Shown here: piece by piece, positions 51,869 through 61,251 of the stretch
How the letters are laid out: each line of letters starts with the position of its first letter
Position numbering within the stretch: the first letter of the stretch is position 1
NCBI GenBank assembly: GCA_004297305.1
Contig: SCTR01000010.1
Span: forward strand, 186,001 to 250,000
Direction: 5' to 3'
Origin: Actinomycetota bacterium
GTDB taxonomy: Bacteria > Actinomycetota > Actinomycetes > S36-B12 > FW305-bin1
Length of the DNA: 64,000 bases
The notes under the pieces: model-generated
The model's input: the letters and a program-made list of their open reading frames with translations, nothing else
Database searches by the model: none
What the model was told of the DNA's origin: nothing
Program-made: the position numbers and the translations under genes

Positions 51869-53679
51869 GACGGCGACGGTGCCGGCACCGGGGTAACGCC
51901 GGTCGCGCCGGGACTCGGCGACGCCGTCGGATCCGGCGGGGCGTTCTTGTCCGGCTTCTCCCCGCAGATCACCGTCGGCGAGGGTGCGTACTTGGTCGTG
52001 ATCGGCTCGCGCTGAACCACCGCACCGCCGCGCACGAACACCCGGTCGACGACGATGGTGAAACCCTCGACACCGCCCTGCGCCATGCAGTCCGGGGCCT
52101 GGCTGTACACCTTCTTGAACGGCACGACAGAGGTCCGCGGTCCCGACACCGCCTCGATGCGGTCGTAGGACTTCGTCCCCCACAACGTCACGGTCACCGA
52201 CGTGTTGGTGATCGACGCCTGGATGAACACGGCGGTCGGGGAGTTGTTGCGCCACTGCATGTCGAAGCTGCCCCACGCCACCGTCGCCTCCAGGCCGGGG
52301 CGGTAGCGAGAGATCCAGATCGAGTGCGCCTGCACGTTGACCCGTTCCATACCGGCGTAGAACGCCGCGGTCCAGTTGGCGGTCGTCGCGGTGGATACCC
52401 CGCCACCGAGGTCCTCCCGGAAGATGCCGCCCTCGCCGATCACGAAGCCCTCGGTGTATCCGTTGGCGACGGTGCGTTCCTTGATCGTGTCGTTCATCGA
52501 GTAGACCGCGCCGGGCATGACCAGGGTGCCGTCCATGTACTGCGCGGCCTGCCCGATGTTCTTCACCCGGTAGGCGGCGTACGGGAAGTTCTGGGTGAAG
52601 CTCGACAGCTTCTCCTTGACCCCCAAGGTCTTCGCGACCTCGGTGGACAGCGCGGGTTCACGAGTGGTCACGGCCACCGTCGCGGTCCTCGGTGCCGGCT
52701 GCGGCAGCACGGTCAGCACCGCCGCGGCGAGGTCGGCGTCGGCGACCCCCTTGCCGACCTTGGACGGCACGACCTGCGGTTTGCCCTTCACGATGGTGAA
52801 GGTCGCCTCGTTGCCACCGGTCTCCACGCCGGCGAGGTCCCCGGCGATCGCGGCGTGCAGCGCCGAGCCGTCGAGTTCGGGAACCAGCGCACCGTCGCGG
52901 ACCACGAACGACAACGCGGCGGCAAGCTGCGCCGGGCTCAGGGTCGCCGTCGCGGTATCGGCCCGCACCGTGACCGGAGCCGCCAGGGCGGGCCGCGCCA
53001 CCTGCTCGACCACCTGCTGCGCCGCGGTCGCGGACACCGCCGGTGCCAGGTCGGTGACCGGGAGCCTCACCGGCCCCGACCGGCTGGCCAGGAAGGCACG
53101 GCGTACCGCGGCTGCCGCGGCGTCGCGGTCGAGCGCCCGGCCGGGCTTGCCCTTGGTCAGCTTCGGCGTGGCGCCGGTGACCGCCAGGGTCGGCTCGACC
53201 GGCTTCACGTCCACCCCGTCGGCGACCTGGTCGATCTGGGTCCGCAACGCCGCGTCGTCGGTGACGACGACCGGGTCGACGGACACGGTGCCGAGCAGGT
53301 GGCGGGCCAGGCTCCACGGGTTCCACCGGGAATCCGCGGAGGCGTCGACGGTCGCCGCGGCATCGAAGGTGAGACCGGCATCGCCGGGCGAGAGGTCGAG
53401 GCTGGTGTCCGCGGCATCCACCGTGATCGGCCGCGCCGCGGTGGCTCCCACGGTCGAGGTGAGCGTGGCGATCGCCTGCTCCCGGCTCTGGCCGCCGATG
53501 TCGACCCCGAGCACGCTCGTCCCCCGCGGTACGCCGGACGAGGACAGGGCGACGGCCACCAGGTAGAGCGCCGCCAGGCCGGCCACGACCGCCCCGGCGA
53601 CGACGAGGACGGTACGGCGACGGTCGCGGCGGGGCAGGTCGGACTGCTGCGACGACGGCGGGGCGGCGGGCAGGCTCAC
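51862..53679 (-). CDS. VanW family membrane-anchored protein (YoaR-like)
   Basis: 605 residues. One N-terminal membrane helix (VVAGAVVAGLAALYLVAVAL), two peptidoglycan-binding-like repeats (about 60-300; GVDIGGQSREQAIATL), then the VanW domain (SSFTQNFPYAAYRVKNIGQA, MNDTIKERTVANGYTEG, DLGGGVSTATTANWTAAFYA) and a Pro/Ser-rich tail. Extracytoplasmic, cell-wall associated; activity unknown. GTG start. Confidence 0.9.
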   Translation of the reverse strand: MSLPAAPPSSQQSDLPRRDRRRTVLVVAGAVVAGLAALYLVAVALSSSGVPRGTSVLGVDIGGQSREQAIATLTSTVGATAARPITVDAADTSLDLSPGDAGLTFDAAATVDASADSRWNPWSLARHLLGTVSVDPVVVTDDAALRTQIDQVADGVDVKPVEPTLAVTGATPKLTKGKPGRALDRDAAAAAVRRAFLASRSGPVRLPVTDLAPAVSATAAQQVVEQVARPALAAPVTVRADTATATLSPAQLAAALSFVVRDGALVPELDGSALHAAIAGDLAGVETGGNEATFTIVKGKPQVVPSKVGKGVADADLAAAVLTVLPQPAPRTATVAVTTREPALSTEVAKTLGVKEKLSSFTQNFPYAAYRVKNIGQAAQYMDGTLVMPGAVYSMNDTIKERTVANGYTEGFVIGEGGIFREDLGGGVSTATTANWTAAFYAGMERVNVQAHSIWISRYRPGLEATVAWGSFDMQWRNNSPTAVFIQASITNTSVTVTLWGTKSYDRIEAVSGPRTSVVPFKKVYSQAPDCMAQGGVEGFTIVVDRVFVRGGAVVQREPITTKYAPSPTVICGEKPDKNAPPDPTASPSPGATGVTPVPAPSPSA

Positions 53680-53782
53680 GCAGGCGTCGTCCTATCGATG
53701 CGGGGAAGCAGGGCGACCGCGGCGGGCCCTCAGTCCTCCCCCGCGGCGTGCCCATGGTACGGGCCCGCAGCGGACGCACCGG

Positions 53783-55771
53783 TCATCCGGCGGCGTCGGC
53801 GTCGCGGCCTCCCGTCGCGGCCCGCGGCGCGGAGTCGCGCAGGTCCACCGCCTGCGGGGCGGCACGCTCGGCGACCGCGCCCGTGGCCGCGGTCAGGATG
53901 TCGGTGATCTCCGAGCCGATCAGTTCGTGCCGTTCGAGCAGGGCGTCGCGCAGGGCCGCGACGACAGACCGGTTCTCGCTCAGCAGCATGCGGACGGCAG
54001 TCCGTTGTTCCTGCAGCAACCGCTCGACGCGGTCCCGGCCGGCGGCGTCGGCCAGCACCCGGCCGACGAGGTTCGTGTCGGACAGCCCGCTGTTCTGGAC
54101 CGCGGAGTAGCTGACCAGGGTGTCGGTCATCCCGGCGGCGCCGACCATCTGCGCGGCCACGTTCGTCGCATACAGCAGGTCGCCGGCCGGCCCGGTCGAG
54201 ATGTCACCGAAGAACAGCTCCTCGGCGACCTGGCCGCCCATCGCGATCTTGATCAGGCCCTCGAGCTCGGCACGCGAGCGGGTGTAGACGTCCTCGACGT
54301 CGCCGTGCGCGAGCATGCCCAGCGCGTCGCGGCGTTTGATGATGGTCAGCACCTCGAGCCGGCGGTGCGGCGCGACCAGATGGGCGACCGTCGCGTGGCC
54401 GGCCTCGTGTGTGGCGATCAGCCGCGCCTCGTGGTCGGTGTAGGCCACCGGCTGCCCGATGCCGACCTCCTCGACCAGGCGGGCGCGCTCGATGTCGACC
54501 CGCGACATCGCCGTCCTGCCGTCGCGCAGCGCATGGACCAGCGCCTCGTCCAGCAGGTGTTCGATCATCACCGGGGTGTAGGCCTGGGTCACCGCGGCGA
54601 CCTGGTCGCGTACGTCGCCGGAATCCAGCTCCGGTTCGTGGGCTTTGCGGGCCAGGAAGTGGTCGATCAACGCCCGGCGGCCGGCCTTGGTCGGCGCGTC
54701 GAAGCTCAGCCGCCGGTCGAACCGGCCCGGCCGCAGCAGCGCCGGGTCCAGCGAGTCCGCGCGGTTGGTCGCGGCGATGAGCAGCACGTTCGTCGGCACG
54801 GACGCCGGACGCGCGAGCTGCCGGTGCGCCGGCAGGAAGAGGTTGGCCTGGTCGGTGAGCCAGCCACGGAAGCGTTGCGCGCCGGTCGGCTGGTCGAACG
54901 ACTGCATCTGCACCAGTAGTTCGTTGACCACCCCGCCCACGCCCTCGCTGACGACCCGGTTGACGACCGTGTTGCCGGACGCAGCGGCGTACGACGCCGG
55001 CAGGCCCGTCAGACCACCGCAGTGCAGCGCCACGGCCGACCGGTGCGCCGCGTTCGGATCGGCGTACGCCGTCGCCGGCATCCCGCCGCGGGTGGCCGCG
55101 ATCGCGTCGATCTCCTCGATGAACCCGATGGCTCCGCCCTCTTGCCGCGCTGCCTTGCGCAGCGCCTTGAAGTAGGACCGGATCTTGCGGGCGGTCGCGC
55201 CGTAGTACATCGACTGGAAGGACGTGCCGGAGACGAACAGGAACGGCACGCCGGCCTCGCGTGCCATCGCCTTGGCGAGGTGGGTCTTGCCGGTCCCAGG
55301 GGGCCCTTCGAACAGGATGCCGCGGCGAGGCGTGCCGCCCATGTGCGTGGCGAATGCCTTGTGCGCCAGGAACAGATTGAGGGAACGGATCACCTCGTCC
55401 TTGACCGGGTCGATGCCGACGACGTCGTCGAGGGTCGTGGTGATCTGGTCGGGACGGAAGGCGACGTGCGGCGAACGACCGGCGCCGACCGTCGTGGCCA
55501 CCAGCAGCCCGATCAGCACGACGAAGAACAGCAGCGGCGCGAGCACGAGCGGATCGAGCGTGGGCCACGTGAGGTTGGTGATGTCCAGCGGGTCACCGGC
55601 GCCGACCCGGATCCACAGGTATACCGCCGGAACCAGCAGGATCGCCGCCAGCCGCAGCAACCGGCCGCGGCGGCGGCGCTCGCGGGTCGCCCCGACGTCG
55701 CCGGCCCCCGCGCCGATACGTCCGACGCCGACGTCGTCCAGCAGCGCCGCGCTGTGGTTGTCCACGGCCAT
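53783..55771 (-). CDS. FtsH-like membrane AAA+ zinc protease
   Basis: 662 residues. Membrane helices at about 40-56 and 74-95, AAA+ core with GPPGTGKT (156-163), FIEEIDAI (Glu in place of the usual Asp in Walker B), AATNRADSLDPALLRPGRFD, then an M41 peptidase domain with HEAGH at 455-459. A ~100-residue insert (228-328) separates Walker B from the sensor segment. Divergent from classic FtsH, which should be encoded elsewhere. ATG at 55771 with GGGAGG upstream. Confidence 0.88.
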   Translation of the reverse strand: MAVDNHSAALLDDVGVGRIGAGAGDVGATRERRRRGRLLRLAAILLVPAVYLWIRVGAGDPLDITNLTWPTLDPLVLAPLLFFVVLIGLLVATTVGAGRSPHVAFRPDQITTTLDDVVGIDPVKDEVIRSLNLFLAHKAFATHMGGTPRRGILFEGPPGTGKTHLAKAMAREAGVPFLFVSGTSFQSMYYGATARKIRSYFKALRKAARQEGGAIGFIEEIDAIAATRGGMPATAYADPNAAHRSAVALHCGGLTGLPASYAAASGNTVVNRVVSEGVGGVVNELLVQMQSFDQPTGAQRFRGWLTDQANLFLPAHRQLARPASVPTNVLLIAATNRADSLDPALLRPGRFDRRLSFDAPTKAGRRALIDHFLARKAHEPELDSGDVRDQVAAVTQAYTPVMIEHLLDEALVHALRDGRTAMSRVDIERARLVEEVGIGQPVAYTDHEARLIATHEAGHATVAHLVAPHRRLEVLTIIKRRDALGMLAHGDVEDVYTRSRAELEGLIKIAMGGQVAEELFFGDISTGPAGDLLYATNVAAQMVGAAGMTDTLVSYSAVQNSGLSDTNLVGRVLADAAGRDRVERLLQEQRTAVRMLLSENRSVVAALRDALLERHELIGSEITDILTAATGAVAERAAPQAVDLRDSAPRAATGGRDADAAG

Positions 55772-55944
55772 GGGCCCTCCCGCCTCCGCGCCACCAGCCA
55801 TGCGGTGACGTCGCCGCAGCACGCGGCGGAGCCATCCTGTCGGCAGCAGCGCCGTGACGGGGACCTCCCGGCGCGGTATTCACTGCCGCGGGGGGCCGTT
55901 GTCGCGCAGCGTCGTTCGCCTGTGACGCTCGGCGACCACCGCTC

Positions 55945-56832
55945 CTACGCGACTCCGGCGAACAGATCGGTCTCGTGGCCTCGCTCGTCACGCTCGCCGG
56001 CCGCCGTCCCGCGCACCAGCCGGAAGTACTCCGTCGACATGGTCTGCGGCCCGATCCGCTCGTACATCAGGAAGAACACGTCGTCGGCGGTCACCTGCGT
56101 CGCATGGGCGGCCAGCGCCGCCATCTTCGCCTCGACATGCTCGGGCGCCACGATGGCCGAGGTGACCGCGTCGTCGTCGCACCCCAGCGGCAGGTCGTCC
56201 GGATCCATCTCGCTGAACCAGCCACCGAGGCCGAGTTCCCGCGCCCGTACGACGCTCTCCCGCAGCCGGCTGCGGGGAATCGCCGTCCAGTACACCTTCG
56301 GCACGTCCCAGGCAGCGCCCAGGTCCGGCCGGAACGACGGCGCGGCAGCCAGCGCAACGGCGTACGTGGTGACCCGGTGGGCCTGGATGTGGTCGGGATG
56401 CCCGTACGCGCCGTAGTCGTCGTAGGTGACGACCACCTGCGGCCGCAACGACCGCAGAACCTCGACGAGGTCCGACGCCGCCGCCAGGATGTCACTGCGC
56501 CAGAACGAGTCCGGATGATCGTTGCTGGCGGTGCCCATCATGCCGGAGTCGCGGTAGCGACCGGGGGCACCCAGCAGCTGCCAATCGGTGATCCCCAGAA
56601 TCGCCATCGACGCGGCCAGTTCACCGGCCCGGTGCGGCCCGAGTTCGTCGCGCTGCGAGGACGCGAGATGAGCCAGCTCCGGGACGAGGACCTCGCCTTC
56701 CTCGCCCAAGGTGCAGGTGACCAGCGCGACATGCGCACCCTCGCTGACGTAGCGCGCCATTGTCACGCCGGACCCGATGCACTCGTCGTCAGGATGGGCG
56801 TGCACGAACAGGATCCGGCGCTGCGCGGTCAT
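55945..56832 (-). CDS. mshB: Mycothiol biosynthesis deacetylase MshB
   Basis: 295 residues, PIG-L/LmbE zinc deacetylase. Removes acetate from GlcNAc-inositol in mycothiol synthesis. Zinc motifs HAHPDDE (His13, Asp16) and GHPDHIQAH; TCTLGEEGEVLVPELAHL and GRYRDSGMMGT are typical of MshB rather than Mca. ATG at 56832 lies six bases after TACGCT. The frame open to 57048 has no support. Confidence 0.95.
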   Translation of the reverse strand: MTAQRRILFVHAHPDDECIGSGVTMARYVSEGAHVALVTCTLGEEGEVLVPELAHLASSQRDELGPHRAGELAASMAILGITDWQLLGAPGRYRDSGMMGTASNDHPDSFWRSDILAAASDLVEVLRSLRPQVVVTYDDYGAYGHPDHIQAHRVTTYAVALAAAPSFRPDLGAAWDVPKVYWTAIPRSRLRESVVRARELGLGGWFSEMDPDDLPLGCDDDAVTSAIVAPEHVEAKMAALAAHATQVTADDVFFLMYERIGPQTMSTEYFRLVRGTAAGERDERGHETDLFAGVA

Positions 56833-56838
56833 GTCGCG

Positions 56839-56844
56839 AGCGTA
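56839..56844 (-). promoter_or_regulatory. -10 box (TACGCT), leaderless
   Basis: TACGCT on the minus strand ends six bases before the mshB ATG. Confidence 0.5.
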
Positions 56845-56898
56845 CGTCGGCCGGCCCGGCCCGCCCGGCTGGACCGACCAGTCCGCGAAGATGCCGCC

Positions 56899-59040
56899 AT
56901 GACCGCACCGGCACCGTCGCATCACCGCGACGTCTCGGACTCGTACCCGCGGCAGCGCGCCCGCACCCGCTCGTTCCGGCTGGGCGCCCCGACCGCGGTG
57001 ACGGTCTCCGCCGACGGGTCCCGTGTCCTGTTCTGTCGCAGTGTGCACGGCACCGATCCGGTGAATCGGCTGTGGGCGCTCGAGGTGCCGGCCACCGGCC
57101 CGCTACCGCCGCCGCGCTGTGTCGCCGACCCGACCCGGCTGCTGGCCGGCGACGGCGAGCAGCTGCCGGCCGCCGAACGGGCACGGCGCGAACGGGTTCG
57201 CGAAGTCGCCGCCGGGATCACGACGTACGCCGTGGACCGTGCTGGACGACAGGTCACCTTCGCCCTGTCCGGCGTGCCGTGGGTCGTGGATCTGGACTCC
57301 GGCGAACCGCCGCGCGCCCTGCCCGCGCCCGGACCGGTGCTCGATCCGCGCCCGGATCCGACCGGGCAGCAGGTCGCGTTCGTCAGCGACCGCGGGCTCT
57401 ATGTGGCCGACCTGCGCTCCGGGGAACTGCGCGAACTGGCCCGCCCGGACACCGCCACCCAGACCTGGGGGCTCGCGGACTTCCTGGCCGCCGAGGAGCT
57501 GGGACGTACCCGCGGTTTCTGGTGGTCGCCGGACGGGTCGCACCTGCTGGTACAGCTGACCGACGAGTCGGCCGTGGCGACGTGGTGGATCGCCGATCCG
57601 GCGCGACCGGAACTGCCGGCCACCGCACATCGCTACCCGGCAGCCGGGGCGACCAACCCGCAGGTGTCACTGTGGCTGTTCGATTCGGATGGCGGCCGGC
57701 GGGAGATCGAGTGGGACGTCGCGGAGTTGCCGTACCTGGTCGAGGTGCATTGGGGTGAGCACGGCGACCCGCTGCTGACCGCGATGAGCCGCGACCAGCG
57801 CCGCGTCGTCACCTACCGGATCGATCCGCGCACCGCCACCGCGACAGCGGCCGCCGAACGCCACGACCGCTGCTGGGTGGAGCTGGTTGCCGGTGTCCCG
57901 CAGCTGGTTGCCGGTGGACGGCTGCTCGACGTCACCGACGACAACGGCAACGACACCCGCCGGCTGACCTTGGACGGTGTCGCGCTGACTCCACCGGGGC
58001 TGCAGATCCGGGCGGTGCTGGGCTGCACCGACGACGCCGCGATCGTCTCGGCGACAACCGAACCGGTCGACACCCAGCTCGTCCGGGTCGGCTGGGACGG
58101 CACGGTCACCCCGCTGACCGAGGGCCCCGGATGGCGTACCGCCCGGGCCGGCGCGGCGGTGCTCGTGGTCTCGCAGACGACGCTGGACACCACCGCGACG
58201 ACGACGACCGTGCGGCGTCACGGCGTGGCGCTCGGCGACCTGGACAGCTACGCCGAGACCCCGGTCATCTCACCCGCGGTGACCTTGGTGCGCAGTGGAT
58301 CTCGCGCCCTGCGCACGGCGGTGCTGTTCCCGCGTGACCATACCCGCGGCAGCCGCCGGCTGCCGGCCATCCTGTCGCCGTACGGCGGCCCGCACGCGCA
58401 ACGGGTGGTGGCCTCGGGACTGTCGTTCGGTACCGAGCAGTGGATCGCCGACCAGGGCTTCGTGGTCGTCGTCGCCGACGGCCGCGGCACGCCCGGACGC
58501 GGGCCGGCCTGGGAACGCGGGGTCTACCGGGATCTGGCGACACCGGTGCTCGACGATCAGGTGGCGGCGCTCGACAGCGTGCTGGCGTCCTACCCCGACG
58601 ATGTCGATCCAGACCGGGTGGGGATCCGCGGCTGGTCCTTCGGCGGCTACCTGGCCGCGCTGGCCGTCCTGCGCCGGCCCGACCGGTTCCACGCAGCGGT
58701 CGCCGGTGCGCCGGTCACCGACTGGCGGCTGTACGACAGTTGCTACACCGAGCGGTACCTGGGACATCCGGCGGACGACCCGGAGCCGTACGAACGCACG
58801 TCGCTGCTGCCGATCGCCGCGCAACTGCGGCGGCCGTTGTTGCTGGTGCACGGCCTCGCCGACGACAACGTCGTTGCCGCACATACCCTTCAGCTGTCCG
58901 CCGCGTTGCTGGCCGCCGGCCGCGAGCACTCCGTGTTGCCGCTGTCCGGGGTCACCCACATGACCCCGCAGGAGGTCGTCGCGGAGAACCTGCTGCGCTT
59001 GGAGATCGCCTTCTTCGGGCAGCAGCTGGCCGCCGGCTGA
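56899..59040 (+). CDS. Prolyl oligopeptidase / dipeptidyl peptidase IV-type S9 peptidase
   Basis: 713 residues. N-terminal beta-propeller (WWSPDGSHLLVQLTDES and similar blades), then alpha/beta-hydrolase catalytic domain: GGPHAQRVV, GWSFGGYLAALA (Ser), HGLADDNV (Asp) and GVTHMT (His). FLAAEELGRTRGFWWSPDG is the DPP4-type glutamate loop. No signal peptide, so cytoplasmic peptide degradation, fitting the nearby Opp importer. ATG at 56899 with GAAGAT six bases upstream; an out-of-frame ATG at 56891 is ignored. Confidence 0.94.
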   Translation: MTAPAPSHHRDVSDSYPRQRARTRSFRLGAPTAVTVSADGSRVLFCRSVHGTDPVNRLWALEVPATGPLPPPRCVADPTRLLAGDGEQLPAAERARRERVREVAAGITTYAVDRAGRQVTFALSGVPWVVDLDSGEPPRALPAPGPVLDPRPDPTGQQVAFVSDRGLYVADLRSGELRELARPDTATQTWGLADFLAAEELGRTRGFWWSPDGSHLLVQLTDESAVATWWIADPARPELPATAHRYPAAGATNPQVSLWLFDSDGGRREIEWDVAELPYLVEVHWGEHGDPLLTAMSRDQRRVVTYRIDPRTATATAAAERHDRCWVELVAGVPQLVAGGRLLDVTDDNGNDTRRLTLDGVALTPPGLQIRAVLGCTDDAAIVSATTEPVDTQLVRVGWDGTVTPLTEGPGWRTARAGAAVLVVSQTTLDTTATTTTVRRHGVALGDLDSYAETPVISPAVTLVRSGSRALRTAVLFPRDHTRGSRRLPAILSPYGGPHAQRVVASGLSFGTEQWIADQGFVVVVADGRGTPGRGPAWERGVYRDLATPVLDDQVAALDSVLASYPDDVDPDRVGIRGWSFGGYLAALAVLRRPDRFHAAVAGAPVTDWRLYDSCYTERYLGHPADDPEPYERTSLLPIAAQLRRPLLLVHGLADDNVVAAHTLQLSAALLAAGREHSVLPLSGVTHMTPQEVVAENLLRLEIAFFGQQLAAG

Positions 59041-59089
59041 CCCGGCACGACGGCGTTGCGTCCGTCCGCGACGGGTCAGTCCGCGAGGG

Positions 59090-60229
59090 TCAGTCGGCGT
59101 CGCGCGGGTCGACGAACTCGGCACCGGACGGCTCGGCAGTTCCCATCGGCGCGACCTCGCTGATCACCTCGAGCGGGTGCGGCACCGGACGAGCCGTGAG
59201 CACCGGATCATCCTGCGGCGGTGCTGGTCCCACGATGATCCGGCCGGCCGCCGTCGACTCCTCCGGGAAATGGCAGGCGACGAGGTGGTCGGGGCGCAGT
59301 TCGTCGAGAGCGGGAACCTCGTCCCGGCATCGGTCCTGGGCCTTCCAGCACCGGGTGCGGAAGACGCAGCCGGACGGCGGCGCAACCGGACTCGGCGGAT
59401 CGCCCTGCAGCCGGATCCGCTCGCGACGCGCACCGGTCGCATCGGCCGGCAAGGGGACCGCCGACAGCAGCGCGTGGGTGTAGGGATGCAACGGGCTGTC
59501 GTAGAGCGCATCCCGATCCGCCACCTCGACCACCCGGCCGAGGTACATGACCGCGACGCGGTGGGACAGGTGGCGTACGACGGCCAGGTCGTGGGCCACC
59601 AGCACGTAGCCGACGCCGGTCTCGTCCTGCAGTTCTGCCAGCAGGTTCAGCACCTGCGCCTGGACCGACACGTCCAGCGCGGACACCGGCTCGTCGCAGA
59701 CGATCAGCTTGGGCCGCAGGGCGATCGCGCGGGCAATGCCGATGCGCTGCCGCTGCCCGCCGGAGAACTCGTGGGGATACCGTCCCTGGTCGGCAGCGGC
59801 CAGACCGACTCGCTCCAGCAGCTCACCGACCGCCTGCCGTGTCCCGCCGGGCGGCGTCACCCCGGCGATCTGGAATGGCGCCGCGATGCTCGAACCGACT
59901 GTCCGGCGGGGGTTCAGCGCGGAGAACGGGTCCTGGAACACCATCTGCAGGTCGCGCCGCAGCGGTCGCATCGCCCGTGACGACAGCGAAGTGATGTCGC
60001 GACCCGCGAAATGCACCGACCCGGACGTCGGGTCGAGCAACCGGATCATCATCCGGGCGGTCGTCGTCTTGCCGCAGCCGGACTCACCGACGATCCCCAG
60101 CGTCTGGCCGGCCCGGACCTGCAGTGAGACACCGGAGACCGCCGTCACCTCGCCGCGACGGCGGCCCCGGATCCCGAACCGCTTCGTCAGGTCCTGGACG
60201 TCGAGCAGGACGTCGTCGGTCGCGCTCAC
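59090..60229 (-). CDS. oppF: Oligopeptide ABC transporter ATP-binding protein OppF/DppF
   Basis: 379 residues. Walker A GESGCGKTTTARM, Q loop MVFQDPFSALNPR, signature FSGGQRQRIGIARA, Walker B LIVCDEPVSALD, H loop AHDLAVV, and the C-terminal Opp domain with cysteines (GCVFRTRCWKAQDRC) for an Fe-S cluster. GTG overlaps the oppD TGA as GTGA. The last ~55 residues are an extra tail. Confidence 0.95.
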   Translation of the reverse strand: MSATDDVLLDVQDLTKRFGIRGRRRGEVTAVSGVSLQVRAGQTLGIVGESGCGKTTTARMMIRLLDPTSGSVHFAGRDITSLSSRAMRPLRRDLQMVFQDPFSALNPRRTVGSSIAAPFQIAGVTPPGGTRQAVGELLERVGLAAADQGRYPHEFSGGQRQRIGIARAIALRPKLIVCDEPVSALDVSVQAQVLNLLAELQDETGVGYVLVAHDLAVVRHLSHRVAVMYLGRVVEVADRDALYDSPLHPYTHALLSAVPLPADATGARRERIRLQGDPPSPVAPPSGCVFRTRCWKAQDRCRDEVPALDELRPDHLVACHFPEESTAAGRIIVGPAPPQDDPVLTARPVPHPLEVISEVAPMGTAEPSGAEFVDPRDAD

Positions 60230-61251
60230 AGCACCGCCCGTACGTCGCTGGCGAGGATCTGCTCCCGCTGCTCGGCCGTGAGATGGCAGCGCGTGCGATG
60301 CCCCGCAGCGACGTCGAGAAGCTCCGGGTCCGCAACCACGCAGCGGTGTCCGCTGACCAGCCCGGGGTACGGGCACCGCGGCTCGAAGGCGCAGCCGGCG
60401 GACCGGTGGTAGGCCGGCGGCGGCGACCCGGGGATGGGGGCGAGGCGTTGCGAGCGAGGACGATCCAGCCGCGGGACCGAACCGAGCAGAGCCCAGGTGT
60501 AGGGCATCTGGGGGTTCCGCAGCACTTCGTCGCTCCGGCCAGCCTCGACGGCCCGGCCGGCGTACATCACCACGACATCCTCGGCCACCTGACCGACGAT
60601 GCCGAGATCATGGGTGATCAGCAGCAGCGCCGTGCCGAGTTCGCGGCGCAAGTCGACGAACAGGTCCAGCAACTGCGCCTGCACCGTGACGTCCAACGCC
60701 GTGGTGGGCTCGTCGGCGACCAGCAGGTCCGGCTCGCACACCAAGGCCATGGCCAGCAGGACCCGTTGCCGCAGACCGCCGGACAGCACGTGCGGGTGGT
60801 CGTCGTACCGCCGCGCCGGGTCGGCGATACCCACCCGGCCGAGCATGTCCAGTGCCCGTGAACGGGCCTGCCGCCGGCTGACGTCGTTGTGCGCCCGGTA
60901 GGCCTCCGCGACCTGCTCGCCGACGGTGAAGTACGGGTGCAGGCTCGTCCCCGGATCCTGGAACACCATGGCGATCCGGTCGCCGCGCAGCCGCCGCAGT
61001 TCTCGATCCGGCATCGTCAGGATGTCGAGACCGTCGAGGCTGATCCCGCCGGTCACTGCGGTCCGTCGCCGATCGTGCAGGCCGAGCAGCGCGAGTGCGA
61101 GCGCGGACTTGCCGGAGCCCGATTCGCCCACCAGCGCAAGCGATCCACCTCGCTCGAGCCGGAGGTCGACGCCGTCGACGGCCGTGACCGCGCCTGCGTC
61201 GGTCCTGAAGCGCACCCGCAGGTCGGCGACCTCCAGCAGGGGAGCACTCAC
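60226..61251 (-). CDS. oppD: Oligopeptide ABC transporter ATP-binding protein OppD/DppD
   Basis: 341 residues. GESGSGKSALALAL, FQDPGTSLHPYFTVGEQ, LSGGLRQRVLLAMAL, LLVADEPTTALDVTVQA, THDLGIV, and the C-terminal CAFEPRCPYPGLVSGHRC cysteines. Partner of OppF. GTG at 61251 overlaps the oppB stop as GTGA. Confidence 0.95.
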   Translation of the reverse strand: MSAPLLEVADLRVRFRTDAGAVTAVDGVDLRLERGGSLALVGESGSGKSALALALLGLHDRRRTAVTGGISLDGLDILTMPDRELRRLRGDRIAMVFQDPGTSLHPYFTVGEQVAEAYRAHNDVSRRQARSRALDMLGRVGIADPARRYDDHPHVLSGGLRQRVLLAMALVCEPDLLVADEPTTALDVTVQAQLLDLFVDLRRELGTALLLITHDLGIVGQVAEDVVVMYAGRAVEAGRSDEVLRNPQMPYTWALLGSVPRLDRPRSQRLAPIPGSPPPAYHRSAGCAFEPRCPYPGLVSGHRCVVADPELLDVAAGHRTRCHLTAEQREQILASDVRAVL

